Shown here: positions 1 to 7,311 of the stretch, piece after piece | Layout: each line of letters begins with the position of its first letter | Numbering within the stretch: position 1 is the first letter of the stretch | NCBI GenBank assembly: GCA_900318775.1 | Contig: ONLY01000002.1 | Span: forward strand, 62,001-126,000 | Reading direction: 5' to 3' | Source: an uncultured Prevotellaceae bacterium | Lineage (GTDB): Bacteria > Bacteroidota > Bacteroidia > Bacteroidales > Bacteroidaceae | DNA: 64,000 nucleotides | Made by a program: the position numbers and the translations under genes | Notes under the pieces: generated by a model | What the model was told of the DNA's origin: nothing | The model's input: the letters and a program-made list of their open reading frames with translations, nothing else | Databases searched by the model: none

Positions 1-497
1 GTGATGAGGAAAGCCACCGTGTTTTGTAGCTGTATCGTGCCGATGAAAGGCTTTTCGGTGCGCTTCAATATTTCAGTCACAGCTCCATGCAGTTTGCTGT
101 CACCGCGGCGTTTAGCGAGGATGCTCACTTTGACACGGTCGCCAGGTAATGCATGACGGGAATCCTCTTCGTGGATGGCGATGCCCACGCCCTCGTCCGT
201 ATCCACAAAGCAGCGTCCGCTGTTGGTGCGGGTGAATGTGCCTTCGGCCGTGTGGGAAATACCACCAAACAGGATGCCGCCTTCGCGGTTTTGAGTGATG
301 TAGCCTTGTTCAAGCAGTTCGTTGAGAATATCAACACAGAGCATGCGTAGTGGGTGCTTTGTGAGTCCCATCTCGCTAAAGAGGCTTTTGAGCGAGAACA
401 CGCGTCCTTTGTGATTCTCGAAAAACTCTATCACCTGCTGGGTGAGTTCGCGCTTGTTGATGCAGGACTTCATGAGTCCTTTGTTTTTCTTTCCCAT
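1..497 (-). CDS. rnr: Ribonuclease R, N-terminal part (runs off the window)
   Basis: Reading the minus strand from the ATG at 497 gives 165 codons open to the window edge. The start is MGKKNKGLMKSCINKREL, followed by a winged-helix-like N-terminal region (about residues 15-70) and an OB-fold cold-shock region in which the segment around residue 90 reads TFTRTNSGRCFVDTDEG. This is the N-terminal organisation of the RNase II/R exoribonucleases, which degrade structured RNA 3' to 5' in the cytoplasm. The RNB catalytic domain and the S1 domain lie outside the window. A -7 box TACCTTTG on the minus strand at 522-529 sits about 25 nt upstream of the start, so the gene is divergent from the epimerase. 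RNase R rather than RNase II is inferred from the extended N-terminus. Confidence 0.85.
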   Translation of the reverse strand, partial: MGKKNKGLMKSCINKRELTQQVIEFFENHKGRVFSLKSLFSEMGLTKHPLRMLCVDILNELLEQGYITQNREGGILFGGISHTAEGTFTRTNSGRCFVDTDEGVGIAIHEEDSRHALPGDRVKVSILAKRRGDSKLHGAVTEILKRTEKPFIGTIQLQNTVAFLI

Positions 498-521
498 AGA
501 GAGATTCTTCTGTTTTGTTGG

Positions 522-529
522 CAAAGGTA
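522..529 (-). promoter_or_regulatory. -7 promoter box of rnr
   Basis: The minus strand reads TACCTTTG, a match to the Bacteroidetes -7 consensus TAnnTTTG, 24 nt before the rnr ATG. No clear -33 TTTG is visible at the expected distance. Confidence 0.55.
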
Positions 530-535
530 AGGAAA

Positions 536-563
536 AGTTAGGAGTTAGGGATTAGGAGTTAAG
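536..563 (+). repeat. Heptamer tandem repeat, 4 copies
   Basis: Four consecutive 7-mers: AGTTAGG, AGTTAGG, GATTAGG, AGTTAAG. They lie between the divergent rnr and epimerase promoters. One of about ten loci in this window that share a 7-nt period. Confidence 0.75.
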
Positions 564-572
564 TTTTTTTAG

Positions 573-580
573 TACCTTTG
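573..580 (+). promoter_or_regulatory. -7 promoter box of the epimerase/PAP2 pair
   Basis: TACCTTTG matches TAnnTTTG and lies 21 nt before the ATG at 602, giving a very short leader. Confidence 0.6.
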
Positions 581-601
581 CCGCCAAAATGGGCATAAAG
601 C

Positions 602-1621
602 ATGAAAATTCTAATCACAGGTGCCAGTGGCTTCATTGGGAGTTTCCTCTGTGAGGAAAGTCTGAAGCGCGGAATGGAAACGTGGGCAGGAATGCGGGCG
701 CATTCGAGCCGGCGCTGGTTGACCGATGAGCGCCTGAAGTTTGCCACGCTCGACATGACTGATGTGGAGCGGTTGAAAGGGCAGTTGTCGGCATACAAGT
801 CAGAGATAGGCAGATGGGATGTCATCATCCATGCCGGAGGTGTGACGAAGTGTCTGAAAAGGGAAGACTTCAATCTGCACAACTATGTTTGCACCAAGAA
901 CTTGGTTGAATCCCTTCAGGCGTTGGAGATGATGCCTTCGCAGTTCCTCTATGTCAGCAGCCTCAGTGTTTTGGGACCTATCCGCGAACAGCAGAATGTG
1001 GATGGAACCTATAACGACATGTTGTCCTCGGACACGCCGGTTCCCAACACAGCCTATGGAGAGAGTAAGGTGAAGAGCGAGGCTTATCTGAAAGGCATCG
1101 AGGGCGTGACCATTTTTCGTCCCACCGGGGTATATGGTCCTCGCGAAAGAGACTATTTCATGATGGCGAAGAGCATCAAGCAACATGTTGACTTTGCCGT
1201 AGGATATAAGAAACAAGTAATTACATTTGTGTATGTGCGCGACTTGGTAGGTGCCATCTTCTCAGCTATTGGAAAGGCAGGCGTGGCAAGCGGAAAGACC
1301 TATCTGGTGAGCGATGGGCATAACTACGATAGCCGCGCTTTCAGCGATTTGATTCAAAAGGAATTGGGTGTGAAGTGCGTGCTCCACATTAAGGCTCCGT
1401 TGTGGTTGCTGAGAATCATCAGCGCCGTGGCGGAGGGCATCTCAAAACTCACCCATCAGCCCAGCACGCTGAATGGCGACAAATACCGCATCATGTGCCA
1501 GCGCAACTGGCAGTGCGACATTTCTCCGCTGAAGAAGGACTTGGGCTTCGTGCCTGAGTGGCCCTTGGAGCGCGGCGTGAAAGAGTGTATGGAATGGTAC
1601 AAGGTTAATAAATGGCTTTAA
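602..1621 (+). CDS. NAD-dependent epimerase/dehydratase family protein (extended SDR)
   Basis: This 339-residue protein is an extended short-chain dehydrogenase. A Rossmann GxxGxxG motif is at the N-terminus (G7, G10, G13, within TGASGFIGSF), a catalytic Ser lies in YVSS (residues 117-120), and YxxxK is at Y152/K156. The late part (residues 270-290) is hydrophobic, as in 3-beta-HSD-like members. It is followed after 4 nt by a PAP2 membrane phosphatase gene, so the two are surely co-transcribed from the -7 box at 573-580. That pairing points to lipid rather than sugar-nucleotide metabolism; in Bacteroides, SDR proteins of this type have been implicated in sphingoid-base reduction. The substrate is inferred, not shown. 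A general sugar epimerase is the alternative. Confidence 0.8.
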   Translation: MKILITGASGFIGSFLCEESLKRGMETWAGMRAHSSRRWLTDERLKFATLDMTDVERLKGQLSAYKSEIGRWDVIIHAGGVTKCLKREDFNLHNYVCTKNLVESLQALEMMPSQFLYVSSLSVLGPIREQQNVDGTYNDMLSSDTPVPNTAYGESKVKSEAYLKGIEGVTIFRPTGVYGPRERDYFMMAKSIKQHVDFAVGYKKQVITFVYVRDLVGAIFSAIGKAGVASGKTYLVSDGHNYDSRAFSDLIQKELGVKCVLHIKAPLWLLRIISAVAEGISKLTHQPSTLNGDKYRIMCQRNWQCDISPLKKDLGFVPEWPLERGVKECMEWYKVNKWL

Positions 1622-1625
1622 GAAA

Positions 1626-2597
1626 ATGGCATTGAAAGAATACTTTAAGAAAGACTACGAGAAGGGACTCTGGAGCATGGAGGGTCTCACGCTGATTTAC
1701 ATGGCGTTCACCACCATCCTGATAGGTATCTATTGGAGAGGTTTGGCGGCACCCGTGGACATGCTGCTGACACGTTTGCTGATGCTGGTGGCGATGGGAG
1801 CCATGTATGGAATATACCGTTGGTATCCTTGCCGTGCATTGCGTATCATCCGGGTTGTGCCTCCCTTGCTGGGGTTAATTTTCTGGTATCCGGAGACATA
1901 CGACTTCTGCTCGCAGTTGCCTTATCTCGACCATGTTTTTGCCGGAATAGACCAAACGCTCTTTGGTTGCCAGCCTGCGCTGGTGTTCAATACAGTGCTT
2001 TCCTGCACCTTCTGGAGCGAAGCCTTCAACATGGGGTATTATGCTTATTATTACATGATGGGCGCCACGCTCATTTTTTATCTGCTGTGCCGCTATCCAG
2101 AGGCAGATAAGGCGGGCTTTGTGTTCTTAGCCTCCTTTTTCCTCTTTTATTTGATTTATGAGTTTCTGCCAGTGGCTGGTCCACAGTTCTACTTCAAGGC
2201 AGTGGGCACTGAAGCTGCTGAGAAAGGGGTATTCCCTGCTGTGGGCTATTATTTCCAGACCCATACAGAGATGCTGATGCCAGAAATCAAAGGTATCTTT
2301 AGCCAGCTCGTGCTGGGTGCACAGGAAATCGGTGAACGTCCCACGGCTGCTTTCCCCAGCAGTCATGTGGGCATGAGTACGGTGACGATGCTGCTGGCGT
2401 GGCGGGCGCGGAACAAGTGGCTTTTCTGGGTCATGATGCCGCTCTATCTGCTGCTGTGCTGCGGAACGGTCTATATTCAGGCGCACTATCTCATTGATTC
2501 CATTTGTGGATTCTTTACGGCGATTCTGTTCTTTGTCCTGACCAGCAAGTTTTACAATAAGTTCTCTTCTTGCCGTGGGGCATATTGTAAATTGTAA
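1626..2597 (+). CDS. PAP2-family membrane phosphatase/phosphotransferase
   Basis: A polytopic membrane protein of 323 residues with about six hydrophobic segments. The PAP2 active site is visible as PSSH (residues 244-247) and a later H287...D291 in AHYLID, the second and third PAP2 signature blocks. The RPTAAFPSSH context resembles the inositol-phosphoryl-ceramide-synthase branch, so transfer of a phosphorylated head group to a ceramide or diacylglycerol is possible, as is simple lipid-phosphate hydrolysis. It starts 4 nt after the epimerase stop. The stop codon lies within a short 7-nt-period repeat (ATTGTAA twice, 2584-2597), so the C-terminal residues may be repeat-derived. Family certain, substrate inferred. 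Confidence 0.8.
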   Translation: MALKEYFKKDYEKGLWSMEGLTLIYMAFTTILIGIYWRGLAAPVDMLLTRLLMLVAMGAMYGIYRWYPCRALRIIRVVPPLLGLIFWYPETYDFCSQLPYLDHVFAGIDQTLFGCQPALVFNTVLSCTFWSEAFNMGYYAYYYMMGATLIFYLLCRYPEADKAGFVFLASFFLFYLIYEFLPVAGPQFYFKAVGTEAAEKGVFPAVGYYFQTHTEMLMPEIKGIFSQLVLGAQEIGERPTAAFPSSHVGMSTVTMLLAWRARNKWLFWVMMPLYLLLCCGTVYIQAHYLIDSICGFFTAILFFVLTSKFYNKFSSCRGAYCKL

Positions 2598-2604
2598 ATT
2601 CTCA
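2584..2604 (+). repeat. Heptamer tandem repeat at the PAP2 stop codon
   Basis: ATTGTAA, ATTGTAA, ATTCTCA. The PAP2 gene's stop codon is the last TAA of the second copy. Confidence 0.6.
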
Positions 2605-2620
2605 AATCGTATTCTGAAAG

Positions 2621-3394
2621 ATGACTGTCATCTATCCTTCTCCTATTTTTGGCCCGGTGCATAGCCGCCGTTTGGGCGTCTCGCTGGGCATCAACCTCTT
2701 GCCTGCCGATGGCAAGTGCTGTTCATTTGATTGCATCTATTGCGAGTGTGGGTTCAACCACGATTTTGTGCCCAAGCAGAAGATGCCGACCCGCGAGGAA
2801 GTGCGTCAAGCCCTTGAGGCTCAGCTCCGGAAGATGAAGGCCGAGGGACCTACGCCCGACGTGTTTACGTTTGCGGGCAATGGCGAACCGACGCTCCATC
2901 CTCATTTCCCCGAAATCATGGAGGACACCCTTTCCTTGCGAGACCAATATTTCCCCAACGCAAAAGTGAGTGTGCTCACCAACGCTACGCAAATCTTGCG
3001 CCAGCCGGTGTTTGATGCCTTGTGCAAAGTGGACAACAACATCTGCAAACTTGACACCATCTCGCCCGAATACATTCAGCGCATTGACCGCCCCAACGCC
3101 TCCTATGATGTGGAGAAAATCATCGGCAAACTGAAGGAGTTTGGCGACCGCTGCATTATTCAGACGATGTTCATGTGCGGAGAATATGAAGGTAAGTCGG
3201 CTGACAACACCGGTGAAGCCTTTGTGACCCCTTGGCTGAAGACCGTAGCAGAGATACGTCCTCGCGAGGTGATGATATACACGATTGACCGCGAGACGCC
3301 AACCCAAGGACTTCTGAAGGCATCGCCCGAAGTGCTGGATGCCATTGGCGCGCGAGTGGAACAATTAGGCATCCAGTGCAAGGTTGCTTATTAG
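2621..3394 (+). CDS. Radical SAM protein (COG0731-like Fe-S oxidoreductase)
   Basis: A 257-residue protein with the radical-SAM cluster motif CxxxCxxC at C34, C38 and C41 (context CSFDCIYCECG), then the GNGEPT motif (residues 86-91) that contacts S-adenosylmethionine. It resembles the small, single-domain wyosine-like/COG0731 group common in Bacteroidetes. It should bind a [4Fe-4S] cluster and cleave SAM; the substrate is unknown. The gene starts 23 nt after the PAP2 stop and may be in the same transcript. No extra C-terminal cluster domain is present. Confidence 0.8.
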   Translation: MTVIYPSPIFGPVHSRRLGVSLGINLLPADGKCCSFDCIYCECGFNHDFVPKQKMPTREEVRQALEAQLRKMKAEGPTPDVFTFAGNGEPTLHPHFPEIMEDTLSLRDQYFPNAKVSVLTNATQILRQPVFDALCKVDNNICKLDTISPEYIQRIDRPNASYDVEKIIGKLKEFGDRCIIQTMFMCGEYEGKSADNTGEAFVTPWLKTVAEIRPREVMIYTIDRETPTQGLLKASPEVLDAIGARVEQLGIQCKVAY

Positions 3395-3484
3395 CCCGCT
3401 AAGGACAGTCCTGAAGAGCCCGCAACCGCATTCCTGTGTTGCCCGCTAACGCATCGATGCTTCACGGCATAAGGAAGTCGTTCA

Positions 3485-3492
3485 TAACTTTG
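3485..3492 (+). promoter_or_regulatory. -7 promoter box of the sirtuin gene
   Basis: TAACTTTG matches TAnnTTTG. The predicted transcript start (about 3499) precedes both possible sirtuin starts (3512 and 3572). Confidence 0.5.
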
Positions 3493-3571
3493 GAATAATT
3501 ATTCATAACTTATGAATAACGAAACACCAACAGATAATCCCATCGTAAAACCTATAAAAACCATTATCAAC

Positions 3572-4276
3572 ATGAAGAACTTAGTATTCCTGACAGGTGC
3601 CGGCATGTCGGCAGAAAGCGGTATCAGTACCTTCCGCGACAGCGGTGGTCTATGGGAGCAGTATCCCGTGGAGGCAGTTGCAAGTATTGAAGGATATGAA
3701 CGTGATCCAGAACTGGTCCAGAAGTTCTACAACGAGCGTCGCCTGCAGTTGGGCAGTGTAGTGCCTAACGAGGGACACAAACTGGTGGCAAGTCTTGAGG
3801 ACAAGTTCCATGTAACCGTCATCACACAGAATGTTGACGACCTGCATGAACGTGCTGGCTCACAGAATATTATACACCTTCATGGAGAACTGATGAAGGC
3901 TACTTCGTCGCGCAATCCGAATGACCCCAACTGCATCGTCACCTTGCCCGAAGACAACCCCATCATCCGCATGGGTGACAAGGCGAAAGATGGCAGTCAG
4001 TTGCGCCCCTTTATTGTTTGGTTTGGCGAGAGTGTGCCCATGATAGAACCAGCCATTGAAAAGGTGGCAAAGGCCGATATTTTGGTGATTATCGGCACCT
4101 CGCTCAATGTCTATCCTGCCGCAGGATTGCTGAACTTCGCCAATGCGCATTGCAAGATTTACCTCATTGACCCTAAGGATGTGTCTTACAACCCGAATAT
4201 GGGCATACGCCACATCATGAAAGGGGCCAGCGAGGGAATGAAGGAACTGTGCCAAATTCTGCAGGAGGAAAACTGA
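3572..4276 (+). CDS. NAD-dependent protein deacylase, sirtuin (SIR2/CobB type)
   Basis: A 234-residue sirtuin: NAD-binding GAGMSAESGI (residues 9-18), FRD, QNVD (86-89) and catalytic H104 in LHGEL. The Y53-x-x-R56 pair in KFYNERR is the acyl-pocket signature of SIRT5/CobB-like enzymes that remove succinyl and malonyl as well as acetyl groups from lysines. The four Cys of the structural zinc site are absent: the segment after LHGEL holds a single Cys (PNC). The start at 3572 matches the usual family N-terminus; an in-frame ATG at 3512 would add 20 residues and follows the -7 box by only 19 nt. Cytoplasmic, monocistronic. Confidence 0.9.
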   Translation: MKNLVFLTGAGMSAESGISTFRDSGGLWEQYPVEAVASIEGYERDPELVQKFYNERRLQLGSVVPNEGHKLVASLEDKFHVTVITQNVDDLHERAGSQNIIHLHGELMKATSSRNPNDPNCIVTLPEDNPIIRMGDKAKDGSQLRPFIVWFGESVPMIEPAIEKVAKADILVIIGTSLNVYPAAGLLNFANAHCKIYLIDPKDVSYNPNMGIRHIMKGASEGMKELCQILQEEN

Positions 4277-4333
4277 AGAACAGAATGTGAAAACGCTGGA
4301 TATTGACCTTTTGAGGAGAAAGGGTTTCCTGTT

Positions 4334-4361
4334 TTTTTACTTTCCACTCTTCACTTTTCCC
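4334..4361 (+). repeat. Degenerate heptamer tandem repeat, 4 copies
   Basis: TTTTTAC, TTTCCAC, TCTTCAC and TTTTCCC follow one another with a 7-nt period in the gap between the sirtuin and DUF6242 genes. Confidence 0.5.
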
Positions 4362-4434
4362 CTAATTATACATTAATATAGCATAAAATCCGTTAAAATC
4401 GTCTTTAACACTTCGTTAATGCAAAAAATGTTCG

Positions 4435-4442
4435 TACTTTTG
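4435..4442 (+). promoter_or_regulatory. -7 promoter box of the DUF6242/porG-like unit
   Basis: TACTTTTG matches TAnnTTTG; TTCG at 4412-4415, 19 nt upstream, is a near match to the -33 TTTG. The predicted transcript starts near 4449. Confidence 0.55.
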
Positions 4443-4474
4443 CCGAACATTTGTATATTGGCGCATTACGAACA

Positions 4475-5824
4475 ATGAAAAAGGCTAAAATAAGATACGG
4501 GCTGTGGAGCATGGTGCTGGTGATGTTATTCTCTTTGACTTCGTGTCTGGACGACGCGAACGAGGAGACATCGCCTAATTGTGCTATCCTGTCGTTCTCG
4601 ATAGGTAGCATCACCAGCAATGTAACCGTTAAGAAATACGATGCCGCAGGGGGCGCAAAAGACACTGTGGTGGAAAGAACGATTGCTGGTAAGGAAATCT
4701 ACTTCAACATCAACCAGTTGGAAGGGCACATCTATTCGGTGGACTCTCTTCCCGTGTGGACGAACCTCAAAAGGGTGGTGCCTTCTATTGTGAGCAATGG
4801 CACCGTCTATTGGAAGTCGGAAGAGGCGGGTGGCCTTTATTATTCCGTTCGCTCAGGCGTTGATTCTCTCGACTTCTCAAAGCCACTGGAACTCCTTTGT
4901 GTGTCAACCGACGGTTCTGCACGCCGCACCTATACGGTGGATATCTATCAGCACAAGGAAAACACCGACACGCTCGAATGGAAGATGTCGGAGACGAACC
5001 TTGCTGTAACTAATATCAGCCGTACGCTCTATGCCAGCGATAAAGTGTTTGCCTTTGCCCAGAACGCAGAAGGCGATGCGGTAGTGACCGTTGCTGACAA
5101 GAAAGATAACACGGTATGGAGCGCACCAGTCACCATCCCCGTGGATGAAGCTTCGGTAGTGCTGTTCAAAAACAAATTCTATGGTCGTGGCGCTGATGGC
5201 TCTATCTACAGCGCAGACCCTGCCCAGATGGCTGCTGCATGGACAAAGGTGGGCAATCAGCAAGTGGAGCGCCTGTTGGCTGCCGACGCCAGCTACCTCT
5301 ACGCTTATGACGGTACAAGCATCATAGGTTCTTCCGACGTCGACACATGGACAGTGATGGGAACGGAAGATCTGGATATGCTGCCTGAGACAGACCTCTT
5401 CTCTGTGTCGCATCCATCAAGAACGAATGCAAACATGCAGCAGACGGTGATGGCAGGCATGAACAGCCAAAACGAGAAGAATGGTGTAGTATGGTATAAG
5501 GTTGGTTCGGTCGATGCCAGCATCAATCAGAATTGGGCTTATGTGCAGGTGACAGACGATAACTCTTATGGCCTGCCACGTCTTCAAAACTTTAGCATGA
5601 CTTATTACCACGGTGCCATTTATGCAATGGGTGCTGTGGATGGCAAATACCAGTATCTGTACTGTTCCAATGACAACGGCATCACTTGGCATCCTTTAAC
5701 GGCGAAGTATCTCATGCCGAAGGACCTCACTCCTGCTGAGGGCGTTGCACGCATCGTGGCAGTGGATGACTACCTTTGGATTGTGCAGGAAAACGGCAAG
5801 GTATGGCAAGGTTCTATACAGTAA
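4475..5824 (+). CDS. DUF6242-family lipoprotein
   Basis: A 449-residue secreted lipoprotein. From the ATG at 4475 it begins MKKAKIRYGL and has a hydrophobic stretch ending in the lipobox LTSC; cysteine at about residue 24 is the predicted lipidated residue. An upstream in-frame start at 4451 would bury the signal peptide, so 4475 is preferred. An N-terminal beta domain (about 30-165) is followed by a region with a sialidase-like Asp-box segment (SNDNGITW, near residue 405), suggesting a beta-propeller. The family is common in Bacteroidales and has no known role. Its end overlaps the porG-like gene by 22 bp, so the two are translationally linked. Confidence 0.8.
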   Translation: MKKAKIRYGLWSMVLVMLFSLTSCLDDANEETSPNCAILSFSIGSITSNVTVKKYDAAGGAKDTVVERTIAGKEIYFNINQLEGHIYSVDSLPVWTNLKRVVPSIVSNGTVYWKSEEAGGLYYSVRSGVDSLDFSKPLELLCVSTDGSARRTYTVDIYQHKENTDTLEWKMSETNLAVTNISRTLYASDKVFAFAQNAEGDAVVTVADKKDNTVWSAPVTIPVDEASVVLFKNKFYGRGADGSIYSADPAQMAAAWTKVGNQQVERLLAADASYLYAYDGTSIIGSSDVDTWTVMGTEDLDMLPETDLFSVSHPSRTNANMQQTVMAGMNSQNEKNGVVWYKVGSVDASINQNWAYVQVTDDNSYGLPRLQNFSMTYYHGAIYAMGAVDGKYQYLYCSNDNGITWHPLTAKYLMPKDLTPAEGVARIVAVDDYLWIVQENGKVWQGSIQ

Positions 5825-6474
5825 TCGTTGCGATGCTCATCTCCTGCAGCGCAGCCCTCAAGGCGGGAGCGCAAGACTTGGAGTATGCGGTGGAGCTCGG
5901 AGCAATGGGTGGCCCGGCTTTCTACATGGGCGATGCCAAGCTGAACGGGTTCTATCAGAACGTGACGATGGCTGGCGGTGCGATGGGAAGATACAACATT
6001 AATCCGCGCATGGCGCTGAAATTCGATGCCGGTTTCGGAAGCATCAAAGGAGATGCAACCAAGGAGGACAACAAGTTCCCCGCAACCAAAGGGCAGGAAT
6101 GGAGCTTCAACCACTCTCTGGTGGATGTGGGCTGCCAGTACGAACTGAACTTCTGGGGCTATGGCACCGGTAATGGCTATAAGGGACACAAACGCCTCGT
6201 GCCCTATATACAGATGGGATTGGGCTTCACCTATTGCAACGATGACCTGACCATGAACATCCCTTTGGGATTTGGCATCAAGTACAAGCTCAAGAAACGT
6301 TTGAATGTGGGTTTGGATTGGACCATGCGCCTTTCCATGAGCGACAAGCTGGACGGCATAGAAGACCCTTACCGCATCAAGAGTGGATTCATGAAGAATA
6401 AGGACAGCTATTCGTGGACGATGTTCTACATCTCCTACGACCTCTGCCCGAAATACAGAAAATGTAACAACTAA
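5803..6474 (+). CDS. porG: DUF6089 outer-membrane barrel protein, PorG-like (type IX secretion)
   Basis: A 223-residue protein with a signal peptide (MARFYTVIVAM..., cleavage near AGA-QD at residue 22) and alternating beta strands rich in Gly and aromatics, as in small outer-membrane barrels. Sequence type (ELGAMGGPAFYMGD...) and position directly before uppS and bamA match the DUF6089 protein called PorG in Porphyromonas gingivalis, an outer-membrane part of the type IX secretion system. The start at 5803 is chosen because it opens the signal peptide; it lies inside the preceding gene (22-bp overlap). PorG identity is inferred from family and synteny; the gene symbol is tentative. Confidence 0.65.
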   Translation: MARFYTVIVAMLISCSAALKAGAQDLEYAVELGAMGGPAFYMGDAKLNGFYQNVTMAGGAMGRYNINPRMALKFDAGFGSIKGDATKEDNKFPATKGQEWSFNHSLVDVGCQYELNFWGYGTGNGYKGHKRLVPYIQMGLGFTYCNDDLTMNIPLGFGIKYKLKKRLNVGLDWTMRLSMSDKLDGIEDPYRIKSGFMKNKDSYSWTMFYISYDLCPKYRKCNN

Positions 6475-6518
6475 CTTATAAGCTTAATTAGACCTATAAG
6501 CTCGATAATAGAAACGCA

Positions 6519-7274
6519 ATGTATCAAGAACAAATAGATATGACCCGAGTGCCCCGTCACGTCGCCATCATTATGGATGGCAATGGGCGTTGGGCGAAAG
6601 CGCAGGGAAAGGAACGCACCTACGGACATCAAGAGGGAGCGGAACGTGTGCATGAAATCATGGAGATGGCCGTGCGCTTGGGGTTGGACTATCTGACACT
6701 CTATACATTCTCGACAGAGAACTGGAACCGTCCCGTGTCGGAGGTGGAGGCCTTGATGGCCTTGCTGCTCAAACATCTGGAAGAGGAACTGTTCATGAAG
6801 CAGAATGCCCGATTCCGTGTGATTGGCGACACAGCACGCTTGCCTCAAGTGGTGCAGGATGCCTGTCGCCATCTGGAGGAGCGCACCAGCCACAATACGG
6901 GCACCTGCATGGTGTTGGCACTCAGCTACTCGTCAAAATGGGAAATCACTAGCGCTGTTCAGCAGATAGCAGCTAAGGCTAAGAGCGGTGCGCTGAAAGT
7001 GGAAAATATCAACGAGGAAACTATCAGCGAGCATTTGGCTACCAGCTTTATGCCCGACCCTGAGTTGATGATTCGCACTGGTGGCGAAGAGCGCTTGAGC
7101 AACTATCTCCTTTGGCAGTGTGCTTATTCGGAGTTCTATTTCACCGACACCTATTGGCCGGATTTCCACGGGGAAGACCTCTGCAAGGCCATCGTGGACT
7201 ATCAAGGCAGGCAGCGCCGCTTTGGCAAGACGGGTGAACAAGTGACTGTCCCACAAGCTGCAGAAAACAAGTAA
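6519..7274 (+). CDS. uppS: Isoprenyl transferase (undecaprenyl diphosphate synthase)
   Basis: A 251-residue cis-prenyltransferase that extends farnesyl diphosphate with isopentenyl diphosphate to make the C55 lipid carrier for peptidoglycan and surface glycans. Visible motifs are [10 protein letters not shown] (D20 the metal-binding Asp), [13 protein letters not shown] (around residue 66) and the C-terminal [15 protein letters not shown]. Length and motifs are normal for the family. It lies 44 nt after the porG-like gene and 37 nt before bamA, so the genes are probably in one transcript linking carrier-lipid supply with outer-membrane assembly. Confidence 0.95.
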   Translation: MYQEQIDMTRVPRHVAIIMDGNGRWAKAQGKERTYGHQEGAERVHEIMEMAVRLGLDYLTLYTFSTENWNRPVSEVEALMALLLKHLEEELFMKQNARFRVIGDTARLPQVVQDACRHLEERTSHNTGTCMVLALSYSSKWEITSAVQQIAAKAKSGALKVENINEETISEHLATSFMPDPELMIRTGGEERLSNYLLWQCAYSEFYFTDTYWPDFHGEDLCKAIVDYQGRQRRFGKTGEQVTVPQAAENK

Positions 7275-7311
7275 TAACGTCACATATTATATATAATAGA
7301 AGACTCTCTAC

